Positions 49,475 through 56,302 of a DNA stretch of 64,000 nt are shown here, one piece after another. The position numbers and the translations under genes were made by a program. The DNA is from Streptomyces sp. ISL-87 (GTDB lineage Bacteria; Actinomycetota; Actinomycetes; Streptomycetales; Streptomycetaceae): NCBI RefSeq assembly GCF_018614095.1, contig NZ_JAGGOY010000043.1, positions 127,246-191,245 on the forward strand, written 5' to 3'. Position 1 is the stretch's first letter; the number at the start of each line of letters is the position of its first letter. The notes under the pieces were generated by a model that made no database searches, was not told where the DNA came from, and was given only the letters and a program-made list of their open reading frames with translations.

Positions 49475-50865
49475 CGGACCCGACAGACGCCCCCCGGCTC
49501 CCGACGGTTCCGGCACCCTCCGACGGCCGGACCCCGGCCGAGCCGACCACCTCGGAAGCCGGGCCGGAGCCGGTTCGCGCGCACGGCGCGGCAGCCGCCG
49601 ACGCGCACGGCGCGGCAGCCGCCGACGGCGCTGAGCCGCCCACGAGGGCCGGGCGCACGCCCCGCGGCCCCCGCCGCCCCGCAGCCGACGTCGCGACCCC
49701 GCCCCGGCCGGGGCGCGCCGGGCCGGTGGGGCCGCCGCGCGGGCCGACGTACGAAAGAAGGGACCGCCGCTGGGAGCCGCCGCAGGCGACCCGTGGCAAC
49801 GCCCTGCACGCGGGCGCCTGGTGGCTCTGGGCCCTCGGTCTCGCGACGGCCGCCTCCCGGACCACCAACCCCCTCCTCCTCGGCCTGATCATCGGCGTCG
49901 CCGGCTACGTCGTCGCCGCCCGCCGGACCAACGCCCCCTGGGCACGTTCCTACGGCGCCTTCGTCAAGCTCGGCCTCGCCGTCATCGGCCTGCGCCTCCT
50001 CTTCTCCGCCCTGCTCGGCTCCCCCGTCCCCGGCTCGCACACCCTCTTCGTCCTCCCCGAGGTCCCGCTCCCCGCCTGGGCGCAGGGCATCCGCTTCGGC
50101 GGCCGGGTCACCGCCGAGCAGCTGGCCTTCGCCTTCTACGACGGCGCCAAACTGGCCACCCTCCTCATCTGCGTCGGCGCCGCGAACGCCCTCGCCAATC
50201 CGGCCCGGCTCCTCAAGTCGCTCCCGGCCGCGCTCTACGAGGTCGGTGTGGCCGTCGTCGTCGCCATGACCTTCGCGCCGAACATGGTCGCGGACGTGGT
50301 CCGGCTGCGCACCGCCCGCCGCCTGCGCGGCCGGCCCACCGGCGGGGTGAAGGCCATCCTCCAGATCGGCCTGCCGGTACTCGAAGGCGCGCTGGAACGT
50401 TCGGTGGCCGTGGCCGCCTCGATGGACGCGCGCGGCTACGGCCGCACCGCGCAGGTCCCCCCGGTCATCCGCCACACCACCAACGTCCTCACCCTCGGCG
50501 GCCTGCTCGGCATGTGCGCGGGCACGTACGGCCTGCTGGCCGCCGAGGGCGCCGCGTTCGGCCTCCCCGTCCTCTTCATCGGCCTCGCGCTCGCCCTCGC
50601 GGGGCTCCGCCTCGGCGGCCGGCGCAGCATCCGGACCCGCTACCGGCCCGACCGGTGGGGCCCGCGCGCCTGGCTGGTCGCCGGGTCGGGGGCGGCGGTC
50701 GCGGCCCTGCTGATCCACGCGGCCCGGCTCGACCCGGAGGGGCTGCGGCCCGGCGTCGTCCCCCTGGTGGCCCCCGGGCTCCCGCTCTGGCCCGCCGCCG
50801 CGATCCTCATCGGCCTGCTCCCCGCCTTCGTGGCACCCGTCCCGCCCAAGGAGGCGTCGCAGTGA
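49471..50865 (+). CDS. ECF transporter T component (CbiQ/EcfT family)
   Basis: A 464-residue membrane protein. The first ~110 residues are a charged Pro/Ala-rich cytosolic extension; then about six helices. The coupling motifs are ASMDARGYGR and RTARRLRGRP (A-R-G / 'Ala-Arg-Gly' helices that touch the ATPases). It connects substrate-binding S component and ATPase. ATGA overlap with the upstream stop and GTGA with the ATPase start: tight operon. Confidence 0.87.
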   Translation: MTDPTDAPRLPTVPAPSDGRTPAEPTTSEAGPEPVRAHGAAAADAHGAAAADGAEPPTRAGRTPRGPRRPAADVATPPRPGRAGPVGPPRGPTYERRDRRWEPPQATRGNALHAGAWWLWALGLATAASRTTNPLLLGLIIGVAGYVVAARRTNAPWARSYGAFVKLGLAVIGLRLLFSALLGSPVPGSHTLFVLPEVPLPAWAQGIRFGGRVTAEQLAFAFYDGAKLATLLICVGAANALANPARLLKSLPAALYEVGVAVVVAMTFAPNMVADVVRLRTARRLRGRPTGGVKAILQIGLPVLEGALERSVAVAASMDARGYGRTAQVPPVIRHTTNVLTLGGLLGMCAGTYGLLAAEGAAFGLPVLFIGLALALAGLRLGGRRSIRTRYRPDRWGPRAWLVAGSGAAVAALLIHAARLDPEGLRPGVVPLVAPGLPLWPAAAILIGLLPAFVAPVPPKEASQ

Positions 50866-53042
50866 TCCGCTTCGAGCAGGTGTCGGTGACGTACGAGGGC
50901 GCCGCGCAGCCCTCACTCCGCGACGTGGACCTGGTCGTGCCGGAGGGCGAGCTGACCCTCCTGGTCGGCCCGTCGGGCGTCGGAAAGTCCACGCTGCTCG
51001 GGGCGGTCTCCGGCCTCGTCCCGCATTTCACCGGGGGCACGCTCCGGGGCCGGGTCACGGTGGCGGGCCGGGACACCCGCAGCCACCGGCCGCGCGAACT
51101 CGCGGACGTGGTGGGCACGGTGGGCCAGGACCCGCTGGCCCACTTCGTCACGGACGTGGTCGAGGACGAACTGGCCTACGGCATGGAGTCGCTCGGCCTG
51201 CCACCCGCCGTCATGCGCCGCCGCGTGGAGGAGACCTTGGACCTCCTCGGCCTGAACGAACTCCGCGACCGCCCCATCGCCACTCTCTCCGGCGGCCAGC
51301 AGCAGCGGGTGGCGATCGGCTCGGTCCTGACCCCGCACCCCCGGGTCCTGGTACTGGACGAGCCCACCTCGGCGCTGGACCCGGCGGCGGCCGAAGAGGT
51401 CCTGGCGGTCCTCCAACGCCTGGTCCACGACCTCGGCACGACGGTGCTGATGGCGGAACACCGCCTGGAACGGGTCGTCCAGTACGCGGACCAGGTCCTG
51501 CTCCTCCCCGCCCCGGGCGCGCCCCCCGTCCTCGGCACCCCCTCCGACATCATGTCCCTCTCCCCGGTCCACCCCCCGGTGGTCACCCTGGGCCGCCTCG
51601 CAGGCTGGTCCCCCCTCCCCCTCTCCATCCGCGACGCCCGCAGACTGGCCGCCCCCTTGCGCGCCCGCCTGTCCACTCCGCGCGACAGCGCCGGTGCAGC
51701 GGCGGGGCCGGACCGTGCCGCGAGCCCGAACCATGCCGCGGAGCCGGACCGTGTGGCGGAGCCGAACCGTGCCGCGAGCCCGAACCATGCCGCGGAGCCG
51801 GACCGTGTGGCGGAGCCAGACCGTGTGGCGGAGCCGGACCGTGTGGCGGAGCCGGACCGTGTGGCGGAGCCGGACCGTGTGGCGGAGCCGGACGGTGTGG
51901 CGAGGCTCGAGGTGTCGGCGGACCCTGCGGGGCCTGTCGCCTACCCACCCCTTCCCACTTCCCGGGACTCCGCCCCGGCCCCCGCACGGCAAACCCCGGC
52001 GGAGCCGGGTACGCCGGCGTCGGAGGCGCGGGGGCCCGGGGGCGGAGCCCCCGGTTTCGGGAAGGGGCGGGGTGGGGAAACGGCCCCGCGCAGCGGCACC
52101 GCCCACCGCAGCGGCACCGCCCACCGCAGCGGCACCGCCCCTCGCCGCGGCACCGCCCCCCGGCCCGGCCTGTGGGCCCGGCTGCGCCGCAGGTCCGCCG
52201 CCCCGACCCCCCGCACGGGCGACAGCACCGACCCGGCCCCGGCCCCGGTGGCCCACGTCACCGCCCTCTCCGTCCGCCGCGCCCACGCAGAGGTACTGCA
52301 CGACATCACCCTCACCGTCGCCCCCGGCGAGACCATCGCCCTCATGGGCCGCAACGGCGCCGGCAAATCCACCCTCCTCAACACCCTCGTCGGCACCGTC
52401 GAGCCGGCCACCGGCCAGGTGACCGTCGGCGGCCGCACCCCCCACCGCACTCCGCCCGCCGAGATGGTCCGCCGCGTCGGCCTCGTCCCCCAGGAACCCC
52501 GCGACCTCCTCTACGCCGACACCGTCGCCGCCGAATGCACCGCCGCCGACTCCGACGCCGGCCAGGCGCCCGGTACCTGCCGGGCCATCGTCACCGCCCT
52601 GCTCCCCGACGTCCCCGACGACACCCACCCCCGCGACCTCTCCGAGGGACAGCGCCTGGCCCTCGCCCTGGCCCTGGTCCTCACCGGCCGCCCCGCGCTG
52701 CTGCTCCTCGACGAGCCAACCCGCGGCCTGGACTACGCCGCGAAGGCCCGTCTGATCGAGATCCTCCGCGCTCTGGCCGCCGAGGGCCACGCCATCGTCC
52801 TCGCCACCCACGACGTGGAGCTCGCCGCCGAGCTGGCCCACCGCGTGGTGATCCTGGCCGGCGGCGAGATCGTCGCGGACGGCCCCACCGCCGAGGTCGT
52901 CGTCTCCTCCCCCGCCTTCGCCCCCCAGGTGGCCAAGATCCTCGCCCCCGGCCACTGGCTCACGGTGACCCAGGTCTCACAGGCCCTGTCACGCTCGGCA
53001 GCATCCGCAGACGACGCCCCCAAGGCGGCAGAAACCCCATGA
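50862..53042 (+). CDS. ECF transporter ATPase, two fused ABC domains
   Basis: A 726-residue double ATPase. NBD1: Walker A GPSGVGKST (~36-44), signature LSGGQQQR (~142), Walker B VLVLDEPTSALDP. NBD2: Walker A GRNGAGKST (~497), signature LSEGQRLAL, Walker B LLLLDEPTRGLDY and switch ATHD. Between them lies an unusually long linker (about residues 260-470) made of 18-base tandem repeats and intergenic-type repeat sequence (see those entries). Drives uptake by the T and S components; operon starts overlap by 4 bases. Confidence 0.9.
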   Translation: MIRFEQVSVTYEGAAQPSLRDVDLVVPEGELTLLVGPSGVGKSTLLGAVSGLVPHFTGGTLRGRVTVAGRDTRSHRPRELADVVGTVGQDPLAHFVTDVVEDELAYGMESLGLPPAVMRRRVEETLDLLGLNELRDRPIATLSGGQQQRVAIGSVLTPHPRVLVLDEPTSALDPAAAEEVLAVLQRLVHDLGTTVLMAEHRLERVVQYADQVLLLPAPGAPPVLGTPSDIMSLSPVHPPVVTLGRLAGWSPLPLSIRDARRLAAPLRARLSTPRDSAGAAAGPDRAASPNHAAEPDRVAEPNRAASPNHAAEPDRVAEPDRVAEPDRVAEPDRVAEPDRVAEPDGVARLEVSADPAGPVAYPPLPTSRDSAPAPARQTPAEPGTPASEARGPGGGAPGFGKGRGGETAPRSGTAHRSGTAHRSGTAPRRGTAPRPGLWARLRRRSAAPTPRTGDSTDPAPAPVAHVTALSVRRAHAEVLHDITLTVAPGETIALMGRNGAGKSTLLNTLVGTVEPATGQVTVGGRTPHRTPPAEMVRRVGLVPQEPRDLLYADTVAAECTAADSDAGQAPGTCRAIVTALLPDVPDDTHPRDLSEGQRLALALALVLTGRPALLLLDEPTRGLDYAAKARLIEILRALAAEGHAIVLATHDVELAAELAHRVVILAGGEIVADGPTAEVVVSSPAFAPQVAKILAPGHWLTVTQVSQALSRSAASADDAPKAAETP
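51710..51907 (+). repeat. Eleven 18-base tandem repeats encoding PDRVAE-type units
   Basis: GGACCGTGTGGCGGAGCC and variants, eleven units in frame, coding for hexapeptides such as AEPDRV and ASPNHA. Inside the ATPase gene, in the linker between its two nucleotide-binding domains. Copy number is likely variable between strains. Confidence 0.88.
52005..52165 (+). repeat. Intergenic-type repeat element read in-frame, plus CGCAGCGGCACCGCCCAC repeats
   Basis: CGCCGGCGTCGGAGGCGCGG, GGGCGGAGCCCCCGG and CCGCGCAGCGGCACCG correspond to the modules of the element at 16990-17175. It continues in about four units of 18 bases (CGCAGCGGCACCGCCCAC). The reading frame of the ATPase remains open through it. 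Confidence 0.72.
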
Positions 53043-53959
53043 TCCGCCCCACCGTCCCCGCCCACGCCACCCACACCACCCGCCCCGCCCGCCCCATCCG
53101 CCTAGGCCCCCGCGCCGCCACCGCCCTGGTCCTCGTCACCCTCATCGGCGTGGCCGCCTTCGGCTGGCCCCTCCTCGCCGACCGCCAGTCCGGCCTCGCC
53201 CACTCGCACGACGCCCCCTGGCTCTTTGCCGCGCTGCTCCCCCTCCTCGTCGCCGTCGTCGTCGCGACCATCGCCGACGACGGCATGGACTCCAAGGCCG
53301 TGGCCATGCTCGGCGTGCTCGCGGCCGTCGGGGCCGCGCTCAGGCCGCTCGGCGCCGGGACGGCCGGCCTGGAGCCCATGTTCTTCCTGATGGTGCTCAG
53401 CGGACGCGTCCTCGGTCCCGGCTTCGGTTTCGTCCTCGGCTCCGTCACGATGTTCGCCTCCGCCCTGCTCACCGGCGGGGTCGGGCCGTGGATGCCGTTC
53501 CAGATGCTGGCCATGGGCTGGTTCTCGCTGGGCGCCGGCCTGCTGCCCGGCCCCTCCCGCATCCGCGGCCGGGCTGAGCTGGCGATGCTCGCGGCGTACG
53601 GGTTCCTCGGCTCGTTCGCGTACGGCACGGTCATGAACCTCCAGGGCTGGGTGATGCTGCAGGGCATGGGCCAGGGCATCTCCTTCCACCCCGGCGACCC
53701 GGTCCCCGCGAACCTGGCGCGCTTCCTCGCGTACTGCCTGGCGACCTCGGTGGGCTGGGATCTGGGCCGGGCCGCCCTGACCGTCGTACTGATCTTCGCG
53801 CTCGGCACCATCCTGCTGAAGGCGCTGCGGCGGGCGACTCGGAAAGCTGCCTTCGATGCGCCTGTTTCCTTCGATTCAGGGGTGAAAGTGGCCCCGGCCA
53901 CACCCACAAAAGGGGTACAACCAGGCACGGAAGGTGACATTCAGACCCTCCAGCGGTGA
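53039..53959 (+). CDS. ECF transporter S component, probable cobalamin-binding (CbrT-like)
   Basis: A 306-residue membrane protein with about six helices: ALVLVTLIGVAAFGWPLL, WLFAALLPLLVAVVVATI, AVAMLGVLAAVGAALRPLG, FFLMVLSGRVLGPGFGFVLGSVTMFASALLTGGVGPWMPFQMLAMGW and further. AALRPLGAG/LGPGFGFVLG are typical S-component features. Specificity for cobalamin is inferred from the riboswitch and transcobalamin-like gene, and from known CbrTUV systems of actinobacteria. Last gene of the operon; ATG overlaps the ATPase stop. Confidence 0.87.
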   Translation: MIRPTVPAHATHTTRPARPIRLGPRAATALVLVTLIGVAAFGWPLLADRQSGLAHSHDAPWLFAALLPLLVAVVVATIADDGMDSKAVAMLGVLAAVGAALRPLGAGTAGLEPMFFLMVLSGRVLGPGFGFVLGSVTMFASALLTGGVGPWMPFQMLAMGWFSLGAGLLPGPSRIRGRAELAMLAAYGFLGSFAYGTVMNLQGWVMLQGMGQGISFHPGDPVPANLARFLAYCLATSVGWDLGRAALTVVLIFALGTILLKALRRATRKAAFDAPVSFDSGVKVAPATPTKGVQPGTEGDIQTLQR

Positions 53960-54031
53960 GGCGCCCCACAGGACCTACGTCACATACGGCCCGGGATAGT
54001 AGCCCCTGGGCACCCTCCGCCAACCCCCTCA

Positions 54032-54082
54032 AAACCGCCCCCCACCTGCACGGACACCGGAGCCGTCACCTCTGGGCGGTTT
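54032..54082. terminator. Hairpin after the cobalamin transport operon
   Basis: AAACCGCCC (54032-54040) pairs with GGGCGGTTT (54074-54082) with a 33-base internal region that can fold on itself (ACGG/CCGT). Confidence 0.6.
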
Positions 54083-54274
54083 CGTGAGGACTGCGACCGC
54101 CGCTAGTACAGGGGGGTCGTTGCCAGACCTCCGAGGGCCTGGCTAACTGGTGTTGTCGCTACGGCGGCGGGGTCTTCACCCCCCGCCCGACGAACCCCTC
54201 TCCTCAGCGTGAGTGGCTCACGCATGTCTTCGGCATGCCCGCGACCGCCCTTGTCCCCTTCGGAAGGTTCATCC
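54083..54274 (+). other. Structured 5' leader of the transglycosylase gene, unassigned
   Basis: About 190 bases with several short hairpins (CCAGACCTCCGAGGGCCTGG near 54124; GCGTGA-N5-TCACGC at about 54207-54223; GGGTCTTCACCCC). It has the length and structure of a regulatory leader, as wall-hydrolase genes of Streptomyces often have c-di-AMP riboswitches. The conserved GCTGAATCC and GGGTGAAT segments of that class are absent, so I leave it unassigned. Confidence 0.4.
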
Positions 54275-54679
54275 GTGTCCAACGCAGTCATCCGTCGCAT
54301 CGCCGCTTCCAAGAAGACCCTCGCTGGCACCGTCCTCGCCCTGGGCGTCGCCGGTTCCATGCTCGCCACGGTTCCCGCCCAGGCGGCCCCGATGAACGCG
54401 AAGGCGATCGCGCACCAGATGATCAAGGACCCGGCGCAGTTTGCGGCCTTTGACAAGATCATTTCCCACGAGAGCGGCTGGGACCACACCGCCACGAACG
54501 CGTCTTCCGGCGCGTACGGCCTGGTCCAGGCCCTGCCGGCCTCGAAGATGGCCTCGGCGGGCTCGGACTGGAAGACCAACCCGGCCACCCAGATCAAGTG
54601 GGGTCTGGACTACATGAACTCCCGCTACGGCAGCCCGGTCGGCGCCTGGAACTTCTGGCAGGCCAACCACTGGTACTAA
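54275..54679 (+). CDS. Secreted transglycosylase (SLT-domain) cell-wall hydrolase
   Basis: A 134-residue exported enzyme. Signal peptide SNAVIRRIAASKKTLAGTVLALGVAGSMLATVPAQAAP (cleaved after AQA). Lytic transglycosylase-like core: FDKIISHESGWDHTATNASSGAYGLVQALPASKMASAG with catalytic Glu in SHESGW, then QIKWGLDYMNSRYGSPVGAWNFWQANHWY. GTG 54275 follows GGAAGG by 7 bases. Cuts peptidoglycan glycan strands, likely in growth or germination. Strong terminator downstream. Confidence 0.9.
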   Translation: MSNAVIRRIAASKKTLAGTVLALGVAGSMLATVPAQAAPMNAKAIAHQMIKDPAQFAAFDKIISHESGWDHTATNASSGAYGLVQALPASKMASAGSDWKTNPATQIKWGLDYMNSRYGSPVGAWNFWQANHWY

Positions 54680-54713
54680 GCCACCAGTGACCCCATAGCT
54701 GCACAAGCAGTAC

Positions 54714-54759
54714 GAAGGCCCCGGTGGCCGACCTCCCCAGGTCGGCCACCGGGGCCTTC
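54714..54759. terminator. Perfect 21-base-pair hairpin after the transglycosylase gene
   Basis: GAAGGCCCCGGTGGCCGACC and its exact complement flank a short CTCCCCAG centre. It lies between convergent genes, hence probably bidirectional. Confidence 0.9.
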
Positions 54760-54778
54760 TGTTTCCCATCCCACTGGG

Positions 54779-54885
54779 TCCGTGGTCCGTGGTCCGTAGT
54801 CGTGGTCCGCAGTCCGCAGTCCGTGGTCCGCAGTCCGCAGTCCGCAGTCCGTGGTCCGTGGTCCGCAGTCCGTGGTCCGCGCGGC
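54779..54885. repeat. 7-base tandem repeats GTCCGTG / GTCCGCA, about 15 copies
   Basis: A microsatellite of two alternating 7-base units in patterned order, with one deletion unit (GTAGTCGTG). It ends at the FadA5 gene's stop. No spacers, so not CRISPR. Confidence 0.88.
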
Positions 54886-54891
54886 CGCCGC

Positions 54892-56061
54892 CTACAGCCG
54901 CTGGATGATCGTGCCGGTCGCCAGCGCGCCGCCAGCGCACATGGTGATCAGCGCGAATTCCTTGTCACGGCGCTCCAGCTCGTGCAGCGCCGTGGTGATC
55001 AGGCGGGCCCCGGTCGCGCCCACGGGGTGGCCGAGCGCGATGCCGCCACCGTTGACGTTCACCTTCTCCAGGTCCTGGTCGAAGACCTGGGCCCAGCTGA
55101 GGACGACGGAGGCGAACGCCTCGTTGATCTCGACGAGGTCGATGTCCTTCAGGGACATCCCGGCCTTGCCCAGCACGGCCCGCGTCGCGTCGATCGGCCC
55201 GTCCAGGTGGTAGTGCGGGTCGGCGCCGACAAGCGTCTGGGCGACGATCCGGGCGCGGGCCTTGAGCTTCAGCGCGCGGGCCATCTTGCGTGAGGCCCAC
55301 ATCACGGCGGCCGCCCCGTCCGATATCTGCGAGGAGTTCCCCGCGGTGTGCACGGCGGTCGGCATGACCGGCTTGAGCCGGGCCAGGCCCTCCATCGAGG
55401 TGTCCCGCAGGCCCTCGTCCCGGTCGACCAGGCGCCACATGCCCTGGCCGGCGGCCTGCTCCGCCTCGGTGGTGGGGACCTGGACGGCGAAGGTCTCGCG
55501 CTTGAAGCGCTCTTCTGCCCAGGCGGCCGCGGCCCGCTCCTGGGACAGCACCCCCAGCTTGTCGACGTCCTCACGGGTCAGGCCCCGGTGGCGGGCGATT
55601 CGCTCGGCGGCCTCGAACTGGTTGGGGAGGTCGACGTTCCACTCGTCCGGGAAGGGCTTCCCGGGGCCGTGCTTGGAACCGGAGCCGAGCGGCACCCGGC
55701 TCATCGCCTCGACTCCGCAGGCGATGCCGATGTCCATGACCCCGCCGGAGATCATGTTGGCGACCATGTGGTTGGCCTGCTGGGAGCTGCCGCACTGGCA
55801 GTCCACCGTGGTCGCGGCGGTCTCGTAGGGCAGGCCCATGGCGAGCCAGGCGTTGCGGGCGGGGTTCATCGACTGCTCGCCGGCGTGGGTGACGGTGCCG
55901 CCGACGATCTGCTCGACGCAGTCCGGCTGGATTCCGGTACGGGCGAGGAGCTCCCGGTAGGTCTCGCCGAGCAGGTAGGCGGGATGGAGGTTGGCCAGCG
56001 CGCCCCCGCGCTTGCCGATGGGGGTGCGTACGGCTTCGACGATGACGGGTTCCGCGGCCAT
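54892..56061 (-). CDS. fadA5: Steroid 3-ketoacyl-CoA thiolase, FadA5-like
   Basis: A 389-residue thiolase very similar to FadA5 of M. tuberculosis: opening PVIVEAVRTPIGKRGG, GGTVTHAGEQSMNPARNAWL, nucleophile Cys90 in TTVDCQCGSSQQANHM, DLPNQFEAAERIARHRGLTREDVD, YHLDGPIDATRAVLGKAGM, INEAFASVVLSWAQV, NGGGIALGHPVGATG (His) and TMCAGGALATG (Cys). It thiolyses the 3-keto C-24/C-22 steroid-CoA during side-chain removal. ATG 56061 after GGAGAGGACGAG. KstR-like box 61 bases upstream; divergent from the P450. Confidence 0.9.
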   Translation of the reverse strand: MAAEPVIVEAVRTPIGKRGGALANLHPAYLLGETYRELLARTGIQPDCVEQIVGGTVTHAGEQSMNPARNAWLAMGLPYETAATTVDCQCGSSQQANHMVANMISGGVMDIGIACGVEAMSRVPLGSGSKHGPGKPFPDEWNVDLPNQFEAAERIARHRGLTREDVDKLGVLSQERAAAAWAEERFKRETFAVQVPTTEAEQAAGQGMWRLVDRDEGLRDTSMEGLARLKPVMPTAVHTAGNSSQISDGAAAVMWASRKMARALKLKARARIVAQTLVGADPHYHLDGPIDATRAVLGKAGMSLKDIDLVEINEAFASVVLSWAQVFDQDLEKVNVNGGGIALGHPVGATGARLITTALHELERRDKEFALITMCAGGALATGTIIQRL

Positions 56062-56121
56062 GAGCTCGTCCTCTCCTGCACAGCGCCAGCGCGGCGGGCC
56101 GTCCCGGCGCCCCGCCCGAAC

Positions 56122-56135
56122 TAGTACGCGTTCTA
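56122..56135. promoter_or_regulatory. KstR-like box (one mismatch) before fadA5
   Basis: TAGTACGCGTTCTA; TAC for AAC is the only deviation from TnnAACnnGTTnnA. It is embedded in a larger inverted repeat GAACTAG...CTAGTTC (56118-56139). Confidence 0.68.
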
Positions 56136-56241
56136 GTTCTCCCCGCAGTCTTATGACTTGAAGCCCTGCCACGCAAGGGTCTTGCACGTGCCTTACACGG
56201 ATTCCACACGCAACAGTTGGCGCGAGGCCCCTTGTCACTTC

Positions 56242-56255
56242 TAGAACTCGTTACT
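56242..56255. promoter_or_regulatory. KstR-like box (one mismatch) before the P450
   Basis: TAGAACTCGTTACT; only the last base departs from TnnAACnnGTTnnA. It is 48 bases before the P450 start. Confidence 0.58.
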
Positions 56256-56272
56256 ACCTTCAAGCCAAACTT

Positions 56273-56287
56273 CTGATGGGCCGTCAG
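56273..56287. promoter_or_regulatory. CTGAY-N5-GTCAG palindrome in the P450 leader
   Basis: CTGATGGGCCGTCAG, one mismatch in the left arm. It lies 16 bases before the P450 start and 18 bases after the KstR-like box. Confidence 0.52.
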
Positions 56288-56302
56288 ACTTTGGAGTTGC
56301 CG

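Noticed and set aside
54083..54274. c-di-AMP (ydaO) riboswitch before the transglycosylase
   Set aside because: The conserved GCTGAATCC and GGGTGAAT segments are absent; kept only as an unassigned leader.
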